Below are positions 1 to 6,880 of a stretch of DNA of 15,164 nucleotides, one piece after another. The stretch covers positions 1 through 15,164 of the forward strand of contig DASQSZ010000350.1 in assembly GCA_035642125.1 (NCBI GenBank), written 5' to 3'. Both the position numbers and the translations under genes were made by a program. The DNA is from CALAED01 sp937891035. Lineage in GTDB: Bacteria; Actinomycetota; Actinomycetes; Streptosporangiales; Streptosporangiaceae. The notes beneath the pieces were generated by a model, which was not told the DNA's origin, ran no database searches, and was given only the letters and a program-made list of their open reading frames with translations. Position 1 is the stretch's first letter. The number at the start of each line of letters is the position of its first letter.

Positions 1-236
1 TATTCGTGGACGCGGCTGCGGGCGTTCCAGGGTGCCGGGAGCAGCTCTTCGACCTCGCCGTCCGACCGCCTATGCATGATCGTCGTACGACCGCCTTCGT
101 CGGGCCGGGTTTCCTGCCACCACACGTCGTCCCCGTGGATGGTCGGGAAACTGAGCCGCAACTGCGCATGCGCGACATCGGCGGCGGAGATCGGAGAAGG
201 CCAGGCACCATAGGCGGCGGTCACACGAGCGGTCAT
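1..236 (-). CDS. S9-family peptidase (prolyl oligopeptidase-like), N-terminal fragment cut by window edge
   Basis: Reading the minus strand from the ATG at 236-234 gives 78 residues that stay open to the window edge. The start MTARVTAAYGAWPSPISAAD, then a DDVWWQE.RP.EGGRT stretch and PAPWNARSRVHE, match the opening of the beta-propeller domain in actinobacterial S9 peptidases (dipeptidyl/acylaminoacyl peptidase type), where the blade begins 'YGxWPSPI' and continues to 'RVHEYGGG'. The catalytic alpha/beta-hydrolase domain with its Ser-Asp-His triad would lie beyond the left edge and cannot be checked. These enzymes cleave short peptides, usually in the cytoplasm. No good Shine-Dalgarno precedes the ATG. 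The gene lies downstream of the glu operon on the same strand but is separated by a strong hairpin, so it probably has its own promoter. Family assignment is from recalled motifs. Confidence 0.75.
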   Translation of the reverse strand, partial: MTARVTAAYGAWPSPISAADVAHAQLRLSFPTIHGDDVWWQETRPDEGGRTTIMHRRSDGEVEELLPAPWNARSRVHE

Positions 237-333
237 AGGGGAATCGTCCCGCAAACCGGGCTCCAATGGGGGCGTGACCTGACAGTTGAGGTCGTAAAGA
301 TACGAGCTCGACACAAAGTTTTCCGAGCAGCGG

Positions 334-368
334 ACGGGGCCTGGGAAACACGTTCTCCCAGGCCCCGT
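334..368 (-). terminator. Hairpin terminator after gluABCD
   Basis: A perfect 13-bp inverted repeat (arms 334-346, ACGGGGCCTGGGA, and 356-368) with a 9-nt loop begins 36 bp past the gluD stop codon. No U-tract follows immediately on the minus strand, only a T-containing run some way on, which is common for actinobacterial terminators. Position and stem strength support termination of the glu operon before the S9 peptidase gene. Confidence 0.75.
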
Positions 369-403
369 CGGCGCATCGAACGGCGGTCTCCGCCGGCCCC
401 CGG

Positions 404-1387
404 TTACCTCGCGGCGCCGCCGATCTCGCCGGTCGCGCGGCCGGTAACGGCCATGCCCGGAGCGGGCGGCGCGCCGATCCCGGCGTCAAGCGGCACGGCC
501 GAGCTCCTGCGGGCACGCCGGCTGCGCCGTTCCAGCCAGATCGCCAGGTAGCTCAGCACCATATTGATCGCGACATAGATGATCGTGATGACGATCGCGG
601 CCGGGATCAGGTTGCCGTATTGAGCGGGGATGAGGCGATATCCACTGTTAAGCAGATCTTCGTAGGCGATGATCCAGCCCAGCGCCGAGTCCTTGAGCAG
701 AACGACGAGCTGGCTGATGATGGCCGGCATCATAGCCGTCGTCGCCTGGGGCACCAAGATCAGCCGCATGACGCCGCTCTTGCGCAGGCCGATGGCGTAC
801 GCGGCCTCCGACTGACCTTTGGGGACCGACCTGATGCCGGCTCGGAAGATCTCCGCGAGGACCGAGCCGTTGTAGAGCATCAGCGCGATGACGAGCGCGG
901 TGAACGTGGTGATCGTCGGTATCTCGCGGTTGAAGGCGTTCGCGATGGTCGAGGGTCCGCTGAAGATGAAGAAGATCAGCAACAGCAGGGGGATCGCCCG
1001 GAAGAACTCCACCACCGCACCGGATGGCACCCGGATCCACGAGTGATCCGATAGCCGCCCGATGCCGAACAGGACGCCGAAGGCGATGGCGAGTACGGCG
1101 GCGACGGCCGCCGCCACCAGGGTGCCCTGAAGGCCGGGAATGATGAAGTTCACCCAGGTGTCGGCCTGGATGAACGGCTCCCAGAGCCGGCCGGCGAACT
1201 GTCCCTCTTCGTCGAGCTTCGCGATGATCACGTACGCGATGCCGAGGACGACCACGAGCGAGCCCAGCGTGAGCATGTTGTTGCGCAGCCGGGCGCGCGG
1301 GCCGGGCGCGTCGTAGAGGACGGACGCCTTTGCCTTCTTGGGCCGGCGCAGCCGCCCTTCCTTGACCGCGGTGACAGCGGCTGTCAT
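404..1387 (-). CDS. gluD: Glutamate-type amino-acid ABC transporter permease (GluD)
   Basis: This is a 327-residue inner-membrane permease of the His/Glu/Gln (polar amino acid) ABC importer family. It forms the channel with GluC and is driven by GluA. A basic N-terminus (about residues 1-38) precedes the first membrane segment (LGSLVVVLGIAYVII). Several further hydrophobic helices follow, together with the cytoplasmic EAA loop EIFRAGIRSVPKGQSEAAYA...LPQ-type region (here LVPQATT), which contacts the ATPase. The C-terminal tail is rich in Arg, Ala and Pro. The ATG overlaps the gluC stop by 4 nt (ATGA at 1387-1384), which indicates translational coupling and fixes the start. An in-frame upstream extension exists but runs over gluC and is not used. 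The stop is TAA at 406-404. Confidence 0.93.
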   Translation of the reverse strand: MTAAVTAVKEGRLRRPKKAKASVLYDAPGPRARLRNNMLTLGSLVVVLGIAYVIIAKLDEEGQFAGRLWEPFIQADTWVNFIIPGLQGTLVAAAVAAVLAIAFGVLFGIGRLSDHSWIRVPSGAVVEFFRAIPLLLLIFFIFSGPSTIANAFNREIPTITTFTALVIALMLYNGSVLAEIFRAGIRSVPKGQSEAAYAIGLRKSGVMRLILVPQATTAMMPAIISQLVVLLKDSALGWIIAYEDLLNSGYRLIPAQYGNLIPAAIVITIIYVAINMVLSYLAIWLERRSRRARRSSAVPLDAGIGAPPAPGMAVTGRATGEIGGAAR

Positions 1388-2076
1388 CGGAGCACCGCCC
1401 AGCGTTTGGCCGCCCAGCCGAAGAGGAATCCGGTCGGCAGCGTAAGGAGCATGAACCCGACCGCGAACCCAAGGAAGATCGGGAGTGTCGCGCCGAATTC
1501 TTCGAACATCTGTTTCATCTGTGCCGAGGCCTCGATATAGCTGGCCACGAGGACCACCGTCGAGTTCTTGATCATCGCGATCATCACGCTGCCCAGCGGA
1601 GCGATGACCGCGCGGAACGCCTGTGGCAAGACCACGAGGCGCAGCGATTGGGTGAAGGTCAGCCCGATGGCCCGCGCCGCCTCGGCCTGGCCGAACGGCA
1701 CCGTGTTGATGCCCGACCGCAGCGCTTCGCAGACGAACGCCGCCGTGTACGCCGAGAACCCGAAGACCGCCAGCCAGTAATAGTTGACCGTGCTCGTCTG
1801 CGACAGCCGGAACTGCAGGGTGTCGCTGAGCCCCAGGCTGCAAAACAGCAGCACGAGCGTCAGGGGTGTGTTCCGCAACGTGTTGACGTACAGCGTCCCC
1901 GCCGCTCGCAGCACCGGCGTCGGCGAGACCCGCATCGCGACGAGCAGCGTGCCGACGATCAGCGACAGCACCCCCGTCATGGCGGACAGCCGGATCGTTG
2001 CCCAGAAGGCGGCGGCGACGGTGCCGGACTGCTTCCAGAAGGGGCTGAAGTCGAAGAGTGCTTGTTTCCAGTCCAT
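1384..2076 (-). CDS. gluC: Glutamate-type amino-acid ABC transporter permease (GluC)
   Basis: A 230-residue permease of the polar amino-acid ABC family, partner of GluD in the membrane. The N-terminal MDWKQALFDFSPFW is typical of GluC proteins. It is followed by about five membrane segments and the EAA loop EALRSGINTVPFGQAEAARA...VVLPQAFR, the docking site for the ATPase. The length is normal for the family. GGTGGAG about 4 nt upstream of the ATG is a fair Shine-Dalgarno. gluC is separated from gluB by 127 bp containing a large hairpin, and it overlaps gluD by 4 nt. gluC and gluD are therefore translated as a unit, while gluB is probably expressed at a higher level. Confidence 0.93.
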   Translation of the reverse strand: MDWKQALFDFSPFWKQSGTVAAAFWATIRLSAMTGVLSLIVGTLLVAMRVSPTPVLRAAGTLYVNTLRNTPLTLVLLFCSLGLSDTLQFRLSQTSTVNYYWLAVFGFSAYTAAFVCEALRSGINTVPFGQAEAARAIGLTFTQSLRLVVLPQAFRAVIAPLGSVMIAMIKNSTVVLVASYIEASAQMKQMFEEFGATLPIFLGFAVGFMLLTLPTGFLFGWAAKRWAVLR

Positions 2077-2097
2077 TGCGCTCCACCAGTGAGAAAC

Positions 2098-2144
2098 CGA
2101 CGCCGGTGCGCCTGGGCCTGAGGCCTATCGGCTCACCGGCGTCG
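2098..2144 (-). promoter_or_regulatory. Intercistronic stem-loop between gluB and gluC
   Basis: A perfect 11-bp inverted repeat (arms 2098-2108, CGACGCCGGTG, and 2134-2144) encloses a 25-nt loop, which itself contains a small GGCCTgAGGCC palindrome at 2115-2125. It lies in the 127-bp gap just downstream of the binding-protein gene and upstream of the permeases. In ABC operons such hairpins commonly stabilise the upstream binding-protein message or act as a leaky terminator, so that binding protein exceeds permease. That role is inference; the hairpin itself is seen. Confidence 0.65.
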
Positions 2145-2203
2145 CGTGCGGTGGTGTTTTGAGATTCGCGTCGTTAACTGTCGGTTATCGTCGGTCCGCC
2201 GAT

Positions 2204-3040
2204 TCAGGGGCAACCTTCAATGGCGGGTACGTTGGCGTCGAACGGAAGGCCGGCGCTGCCGAACCACTTGCTCCATAGTTGCTTTGCGGTGCCGTCGGAG
2301 TACATCTGCCTGATCGCGTTGTTGACGGCGTCGCAGCCCTGCTTGTCGCCCTTCTTGATGCCGACGCCGTACTTCTCGTCGGTGAACGGCGCGTTCACGA
2401 CCTTCAGCGCGGTGCCTTCGCGCTTGACGAACCCGGCCAGGATCGTGGCGTCGGTGGAGACCACGTCGACCGCGCCGCCCTTGAGCTTGGTGATGCACTC
2501 GTCATAGCCCTGGGCGGGCACCGTGGTGGCGGCGACCTTGACGTTGAGCTTGTTGGTGCCTTCGGTGATGTTCTTCCAGGAGTTCGACCCCGACACCGCG
2601 CAGATCTTCTTGCCCTTCAAGTCCTGCAGCGACTTGATGGAATTGTCGTCGGCGCGGACCATCATGTCCTGGTGGGTGACGATGTACGGCCCGCCGTAGC
2701 TGACCTTGGGCTTGCGGGCGTCGGTGATGGAATACGTGGCGATCACCATGTCGACCGTGCCGTTTTGCAGGAAGGTCTCCCGGTTCGCCGACCTGGCCTC
2801 CCTCCAGGTGATTTCGCCCGGCTGGACTCCGAGCTTCCCGGCGATGTAAGACGCCACGTCGACATCGAAGCCCTCGACCCCGCTGCCGGTCTTCAGCCCG
2901 AGCGCGGGCTGGTCGTACTTGACGCCGATGATGAGCTTGTCCTTGTCGGCGACGGAGGATGCCTTCTCCGCGCACCCCGTCATGGCCATTGACACGACCG
3001 CCAAGCCGGCCAAGACCACCCCGAATGAACGTCCTCGCAT
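2204..3040 (-). CDS. gluB: Glutamate-type ABC transporter substrate-binding lipoprotein (GluB)
   Basis: A 278-residue extracytoplasmic binding protein of solute-binding family 3. Residues 1-22 form a lipoprotein signal peptide (Arg near the start, hydrophobic core GVVLAGLAVV, lipobox MTGC), so Cys23 would be lipidated and anchor the protein outside the membrane. The mature part shows family landmarks: LIIGVKYDQPALG, then GVEGFDVDVASYIA, the YSITDARK.KVSYGGPY hinge region and a final QLWSKWFG. It delivers glutamate or a related acidic or polar amino acid to GluCD; the exact substrate cannot be read from sequence. AGAGGTAAGG upstream of the ATG gives a ribosome-binding region. It lies 47 bp after gluA across a near-perfect palindrome. 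Confidence 0.92.
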   Translation of the reverse strand: MRGRSFGVVLAGLAVVSMAMTGCAEKASSVADKDKLIIGVKYDQPALGLKTGSGVEGFDVDVASYIAGKLGVQPGEITWREARSANRETFLQNGTVDMVIATYSITDARKPKVSYGGPYIVTHQDMMVRADDNSIKSLQDLKGKKICAVSGSNSWKNITEGTNKLNVKVAATTVPAQGYDECITKLKGGAVDVVSTDATILAGFVKREGTALKVVNAPFTDEKYGVGIKKGDKQGCDAVNNAIRQMYSDGTAKQLWSKWFGSAGLPFDANVPAIEGCP

Positions 3041-3066
3041 GCAGCCTTACCTCTGCTTTCGGTGCC

Positions 3067-3090
3067 TGAGCCGCACGGCCGTACGGCTCA
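3067..3090 (-). repeat. 24-nt near-perfect palindrome over the gluA stop, gluA-gluB junction
   Basis: Positions 3067-3090 form a palindrome with arms TGAGCCG and CGGCTCA around a central ACGGCCGT, with one mismatched pair (3074 against 3083). Its last three bases on the plus strand are the complement of the gluA stop codon. In the transcript it would form a compact hairpin at the end of gluA, 26 bp before the gluB start. It could tune gluA/gluB mRNA ends or serve as a protein site; neither is shown by sequence. Confidence 0.5.
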
Positions 3091-3876
3091 ATGGGTGAGA
3101 ATTTTGGATAGGAAATCCTTGGCTCGGTCGGTGCGCGCGTTGGTGAAGAACTCCTGAGGGGTGTTCTCCTCCGCGATCTGACCGTCCGCCATGAAGACCA
3201 CACGGTTGGCGGCGCCCCTGGCGAACCCCATCTCGTGGGTGACCACGATCATGGTCATCCCCTCGCGGGCCAGCTGGGTCATCACGTCGAGCACTTCGCT
3301 GATCATCTCGGGATCGAGCGCGGACGTGGGCTCATCGAAGAGCATGACCTTGGGTCGCATCGCCAGCGCCCGAGCGATGGCGGCGCGCTGTTGCTGACCG
3401 CCGGACAGTTGGGCGGGGTATTTCCGCGCCTGGTCGCCGATGCCGACGCGATCGAGGAGGGCCATGGCCTCCTTCTCGGCGTCGGCGCTGCCGACCTTGC
3501 GGACCTTGGTCGGACCCAGTGTCACGTTCTCCAACACGCTCTTGTGTGCGAAGAGATTGAACGACTGGAAGACCATCCCCACGTCCGCCCGGAGCCTTGC
3601 CAGCTCTTTACCCTCTTCGGGCAGATGCTTGCCGTCGAGCGTGATCGTGCCCCCGTCGATCGGCTCCAGCCGGTTGATGGTGCGGCACAGAGTCGACTTG
3701 CCGCCGCCGGAGGGCCCGATGACGACCACGACCTCGCCGCGGTGAACGGTCAGGTTGATGTCCTTGAGGACATGCAGTGACCCAAACCATTTGTTGACGT
3801 TTTCGAGCACCACCAGCGGACCGCCGCTGCCGGTGCCGATGTGGGCCGGTTCGGCCAGGATGCCGCTGTCCGTCAT
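3088..3876 (-). CDS. gluA: Glutamate-type amino-acid ABC transporter ATP-binding protein (GluA)
   Basis: A 262-residue ATPase that powers GluBCD uptake from the cytoplasmic face. All nucleotide-binding motifs are intact: Walker A GPSGGGKST (residues 54-62), Q-loop VFQSFNLF, signature LSGGQQQR (157-164), Walker B VMLFDEPTSALD (through D188, with E182 catalytic) and H-loop His214 in VTHEM. Length is slightly above the 240-245 residues usual for the family because of a 20-residue Gly/Ser-containing N-terminal leader before LVVLENVNKWFG. No Shine-Dalgarno precedes the ATG (the sequence is TTCCTCCCC), but TAAGGT lies 8 nt upstream, which suggests a leaderless mRNA. It is the first gene of gluABCD and is divergent from miaB. 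Confidence 0.93.
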   Translation of the reverse strand: MTDSGILAEPAHIGTGSGGPLVVLENVNKWFGSLHVLKDINLTVHRGEVVVVIGPSGGGKSTLCRTINRLEPIDGGTITLDGKHLPEEGKELARLRADVGMVFQSFNLFAHKSVLENVTLGPTKVRKVGSADAEKEAMALLDRVGIGDQARKYPAQLSGGQQQRAAIARALAMRPKVMLFDEPTSALDPEMISEVLDVMTQLAREGMTMIVVTHEMGFARGAANRVVFMADGQIAEENTPQEFFTNARTDRAKDFLSKILTH

Positions 3877-3884
3877 GGGGAGGA

Positions 3885-3890
3885 ACCTTA
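3885..3890 (-). promoter_or_regulatory. Candidate -10 element of gluABCD (leaderless start)
   Basis: On the minus strand TAAGGT (fits TANNNT) ends 8 nt before the gluA ATG, with no Shine-Dalgarno between. This would place transcription initiation at or next to the start codon. No convincing -35 is visible 16-18 nt upstream. Confidence 0.35.
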
Positions 3891-4077
3891 CGTCATTAGC
3901 GCAGTCCAGAGCTTCTTCTGAGGGTACCGATCGGATTACGGATCTCCATTAATACGGGAGTAAAGCGCCGCATGCGACAACTGCGCCGCCGGGAGACCGC
4001 CGTTAGACGTTCGTCCGCCCCCCGGCAACCCTCCGTTAGCCTCCATCGGCCCGCACCGAGCGCTCCGCGGCGCTCAC

Positions 4078-4083
4078 TATCCT
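4078..4083 (+). promoter_or_regulatory. Candidate -10 element of miaB (leaderless start)
   Basis: TATCCT (fits TANNNT) ends 6 nt before the miaB ATG and no Shine-Dalgarno is present, consistent with a leaderless transcript. No clear -35 is seen. The 213-bp divergent gluA-miaB region (3877-4089) otherwise holds only two CCGTTAG direct copies at 4000 and 4033 of unknown meaning. Confidence 0.35.
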
Positions 4084-4089
4084 GGTCGT

Positions 4090-5691
4090 ATGCCAGATTC
4101 GCCGGTGTCGAGGACCTATCAAGTCCGTACCTATGGCTGCCAGATGAACGTACACGATTCCGAGCGGCTGGCCGGCCTGCTGGAGGCGGCGGGTTATCGG
4201 CGCGCCGACGCCGCCGCGGATCCGGACGTCGTCGTCTTCAATACGTGCGCCGTACGGGAGAACGCAGACAACCGCCTTTACGGCAACCTTGGCCACCTCC
4301 GGCCGGTGAAGCAGCGACATCCGGGCATGCAGATCGCGGTCGGCGGCTGTCTGGCGCAAAAAGACCGCGACGCCATCGTCCGCCGGGCGCCCTGGGTCGA
4401 CGTCGTCTTTGGCACGCACAACATCGGGTCGCTGCCGGTGCTGCTTGAGCGGGCGCGCGTACGGCAAGAGGCGCAGGTTGAGATCCAAGAGGCGCTGACC
4501 GTCTTTCCCAGCACGTTGCCGACCCGCCGTGAGTCCCCGTACGCCGCCTGGGTGTCGATCTCGGTCGGCTGCAACAACACCTGTACGTTCTGCATCGTGC
4601 CGGCGCTGCGCGGCAGGGAAAAGGACCGCCGGCCGGGCGACATCCTGGCCGAGATCGAGGCGCTGGTCGGCGAAGGGGTCCTGGAGATCACTCTGCTCGG
4701 TCAGAACGTCAATTCCTATGGCACCGATTTCGGTGACCGGCCGGGGCGGCCGGGGCGGCCGGGGCCCGCGCTGGCTCGTCCGGGGCAAGCTCCACCGAGG
4801 CAAGTGCGCGGGGAAGAAGGCGCGTTTTCCAAGCTGCTGCGGGCCTGCGGCGAGATCGAGGGCCTCGAACGGGTGCGGTTCACCTCCCCGCATCCGCGTG
4901 ACTTCACCGACGACGTCATCGCCGCGATGGCCGAGACGCCCAACGTCATGCCCTCCCTGCACATGCCGCTGCAGTCGGGGTCAGACCGCGTGCTGCGGGC
5001 GATGCGTCGGTCGTACCGGCAGGACAAGTACCTGGGGATCATCGAGCGGGTCCGTGCGGCCATCCCGGACGCCGCGATCACCACGGACATCATCGTCGGC
5101 TTTCCGGGCGAGACCGAGGCGGATTTCGAGCAAACCCTGCACGTCGTGCGCCAGGCGCGGTTCGCGGGCGCCTACACCTTCCAATACTCCAAGCGGCCCG
5201 GCACCCCCGCCGCCGAGATGCCCGGCCAACTGCCCAAGGCCGTCGTGCAGGAGCGGTACGAGCGGCTCGTCGCGCTCCAGGATGAGATCGCCTGGGCCGA
5301 GAACAAAAAGCAGCTGGGCCGCACCCTCGACGTGCTGGTCGCCGAGGGCGAGGGACGCAAGGACGAGGCCACCCGGCGGATGTCGGGCCGCGCCGCGGAC
5401 AACCGGCTCGTCCACTTTTCCGTCCCCGCCGCGGCGCCCGGCTCCGGCTCCGGCGCCGGCTCCGCCGGAACGCCGCGACCGGGCGACATGGTGACGGTCG
5501 AGGTGACCTACGCGGCGCCGCACCATCTGGTCGCCGACGGTCCGCTGCGCGCGATTCGCAGGACCCGGGCCGGGGACGCGTGGGAGGCGGCCCGGCGAGC
5601 TGAGCCGACACAAGGTGTCCCGTTGGGCATGCCGACGATCGGCCCGCCGCAGCCGGTCCCGTCGGCCGCCGGCTGCGCCGGCGGCCACTGA
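4090..5691 (+). CDS. miaB: tRNA-2-methylthio-N6-dimethylallyladenosine synthase (MiaB)
   Basis: A radical-SAM methylthiotransferase that adds the 2-methylthio group to i6A37 of UNN-reading tRNAs, the step after MiaA. The N-terminal UPF0004 domain has the three cluster cysteines C17 (YGCQMN), C53 (FNTCAVRE) and C87 (VGGCLAQ). The radical-SAM core has C161-xxx-C165-xx-C168, and a TRAM domain begins near residue 408. It is 533 residues, longer than usual, for three visible reasons: a 27-residue Arg/Pro/Gly insertion at about 217-243 between SYGTDFGDR and the conserved AFSKLLRACG; a Gly/Ser/Ala stretch at 446-462 inside the TRAM domain; and a Pro/Gly/Ala tail after about 490. It is likely leaderless. 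The LigB-like gene follows after 15 bp. Confidence 0.95.
   Translation: MPDSPVSRTYQVRTYGCQMNVHDSERLAGLLEAAGYRRADAAADPDVVVFNTCAVRENADNRLYGNLGHLRPVKQRHPGMQIAVGGCLAQKDRDAIVRRAPWVDVVFGTHNIGSLPVLLERARVRQEAQVEIQEALTVFPSTLPTRRESPYAAWVSISVGCNNTCTFCIVPALRGREKDRRPGDILAEIEALVGEGVLEITLLGQNVNSYGTDFGDRPGRPGRPGPALARPGQAPPRQVRGEEGAFSKLLRACGEIEGLERVRFTSPHPRDFTDDVIAAMAETPNVMPSLHMPLQSGSDRVLRAMRRSYRQDKYLGIIERVRAAIPDAAITTDIIVGFPGETEADFEQTLHVVRQARFAGAYTFQYSKRPGTPAAEMPGQLPKAVVQERYERLVALQDEIAWAENKKQLGRTLDVLVAEGEGRKDEATRRMSGRAADNRLVHFSVPAAAPGSGSGAGSAGTPRPGDMVTVEVTYAAPHHLVADGPLRAIRRTRAGDAWEAARRAEPTQGVPLGMPTIGPPQPVPSAAGCAGGH
4738..4764 (+). repeat. Three tandem 9-bp repeats inside miaB
   Basis: Three perfect in-frame copies of CGGCCGGGG (4738-4746, 4747-4755, 4756-4764) encode Arg-Pro-Gly three times. 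They begin the insertion in the radical-SAM domain of MiaB and suggest expansion by replication slippage. Confidence 0.9.
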
Positions 5692-5706
5692 CCGGCGCGT
5701 GACCGC

Positions 5707-6558
5707 GTGCTGATCGCCGCTGCGGTGTGCCCGCATCCACCGCTGCTCGTGCCGGAGGTGGCCGGGGAGGCGGCCCCCGAACTCGACGCGCTGCGCGTCG
5801 CCTGCCACGAGGCCGTCGGCCGCCTCACTCACGATCGCGCTGGCCGGGTGGCCGACCTACTGGTGGTGGTCGGCGGCGACGAGACGACCCGCGTGTACGA
5901 GGGCGACGCGGCCGGCAGCCTGCGGCCGTACGGCCTGGACCTGACCATCGGACCGGGCGATCCGGTCCTGCCGCTGTCCCTGACCATCGGGCGCTGGCTA
6001 CTCGGGCGCGCCGCCGACGCGGCCCGGCCCCGAGTGCGATTTCAGGGCGTGGCGACGGGCGCCGCGCCGGCGGAGTGCCTGCGGCTGGGGCGGGAGCTCG
6101 CCGATGCGGCGGGCCGGGTGGCGCTGCTGGCGATGGGCGACGGGTCGGCGTGCCGGGCCGAGAAGGCCACTGAAGCTGCTCTCGATGAGCGGGCGGAGCC
6201 GTATGACGCGGCGGTCGCGCGAGCGCTCCGGGACGCCGACGCCGACGCCCTGGCCGGACTCGACCCGGAACTCGCGAGCGAGCTTCAGGTCGCCGGGCGC
6301 GCGGCATGGCAGGCCCTCGCCGGCGCGGCGGGGGGGACCCTCGGGGCCATCGCCACCTCCCGGACCGCCGCCACTCGCGGGGTCAGCGCCACCACTCGTG
6401 GGGTGGGCGAGTCTCGCGGGACTGGAGGCACATCCGGGCCTGGCGGGAGCGGCGCGACCCCTGCCCTGGACGGCGCCGGCGACTTCACGGGCGCCCTTCT
6501 CGCGGACGCGGCGCCGTACGGGGTCGGCTACTTCGTCGCCAGCTGGGTGCGCGGCTGA
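5707..6558 (+). CDS. Class III extradiol dioxygenase (LigB)-like protein of unknown function
   Basis: A 283-residue protein of the class III extradiol dioxygenase subunit B-like family commonly found beside miaB and miaA in actinobacteria. It opens with the family motif CPHPPLLVPEV (His10), and a mid-region VVGGDETTRVYE and a final APYGVGYFVASW also fit. The only histidines are His10, His34 and His42, so no His is present where LigB enzymes carry their second metal ligand; ring-cleavage activity is therefore doubtful. Residues 218-258 are a Thr/Ser/Gly/Arg-rich insertion with imperfect repeats. The GTG start is chosen because the family starts right at (L/I)IAAAVCPHPP, and it lies 15 bp after the miaB stop, so it is probably co-transcribed. 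The function is unknown. Confidence 0.75.
   Translation: MLIAAAVCPHPPLLVPEVAGEAAPELDALRVACHEAVGRLTHDRAGRVADLLVVVGGDETTRVYEGDAAGSLRPYGLDLTIGPGDPVLPLSLTIGRWLLGRAADAARPRVRFQGVATGAAPAECLRLGRELADAAGRVALLAMGDGSACRAEKATEAALDERAEPYDAAVARALRDADADALAGLDPELASELQVAGRAAWQALAGAAGGTLGAIATSRTAATRGVSATTRGVGESRGTGGTSGPGGSGATPALDGAGDFTGALLADAAPYGVGYFVASWVRG
6358..6480 (+). repeat. Low-complexity in-frame insertion in the LigB-like gene
   Basis: This stretch encodes Ser218-Gly258, rich in Thr, Arg, Gly and Ser. It includes three imperfect copies built on ACTCGCGGGG, ACTCGTGGGG and TCTCGCGGGA (about 6373-6421). T-ending codons (ACT, CGT, TCT) are unusually frequent here compared with the flanking gene. Confidence 0.65.
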
Positions 6559-6587
6559 TCAGAGTACGGGCGGCCCGCCGAGTGGGC

Positions 6588-6791
6588 CTACTTCGGGCCG
6601 GGACCGGGCTGGTCGCCCCGGCGCGGCTCCTCGCCGAGCATGTCCTTGGCCTTCTCCTGCACGGAGTCGATCTTGTCGCTGTACTTGCCGCCGGTCTTGT
6701 CGTCGATCATGTCGCCGGCTTTGTCGATGCCTTTTTCGGCCTTGTCGCTGTGCTGGCCGAGTAGTCCCTTGACCTTGTCGATGATCGACAT
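6588..6791 (-). CDS. MT0933/Rv0909-like antitoxin-family small protein
   Basis: A 67-residue, Lys/Asp-rich, hydrophilic protein: MSIIDKVKGLLGQHSDKAEK..IDKAGDMIDDKTGGKYSDKID..QEKAKD. This closely follows the pattern of the MT0933-like antitoxin family (M. tuberculosis Rv0909), whose antitoxin role rests on the Rv0909-Rv0910 pair. No adjacent toxin gene is visible here, so a toxin-antitoxin role is not supported by context; it may be a stand-alone stress protein, superficially CsbD-like. The internal ATG at 6791 is preferred over the one at 6803 because GGGGGA lies 4 nt upstream, whereas the earlier ATG has no ribosome-binding site. The gene is convergent with the LigB-like gene (29-bp gap) and divergent from miaA (89-bp gap). 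The tail is Pro/Gly-rich. Confidence 0.75.
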   Translation of the reverse strand: MSIIDKVKGLLGQHSDKAEKGIDKAGDMIDDKTGGKYSDKIDSVQEKAKDMLGEEPRRGDQPGPGPK

Positions 6792-6880
6792 GTGGTCCCC
6801 CATCTATGTGCTGAGGGCGTCGCCCGGTGCGGGCACGGCGCCCGTTCGTGAGGACCTATACCCGTCGTGTTGCCACAATT

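Noticed and set aside
237..403. A possible small gene or RNA between the S9 peptidase and gluD.
   Set aside because: Apart from the strong hairpin at 334-368 I see no start with a ribosome-binding site and no recognisable RNA structure.
404..2086. A 560-codon minus-strand frame covering both gluC and gluD, as if a fused permease.
   Set aside because: Its first part is out of frame with the recognisable GluC protein; real GluC and GluD overlap by 4 nt as separate genes.
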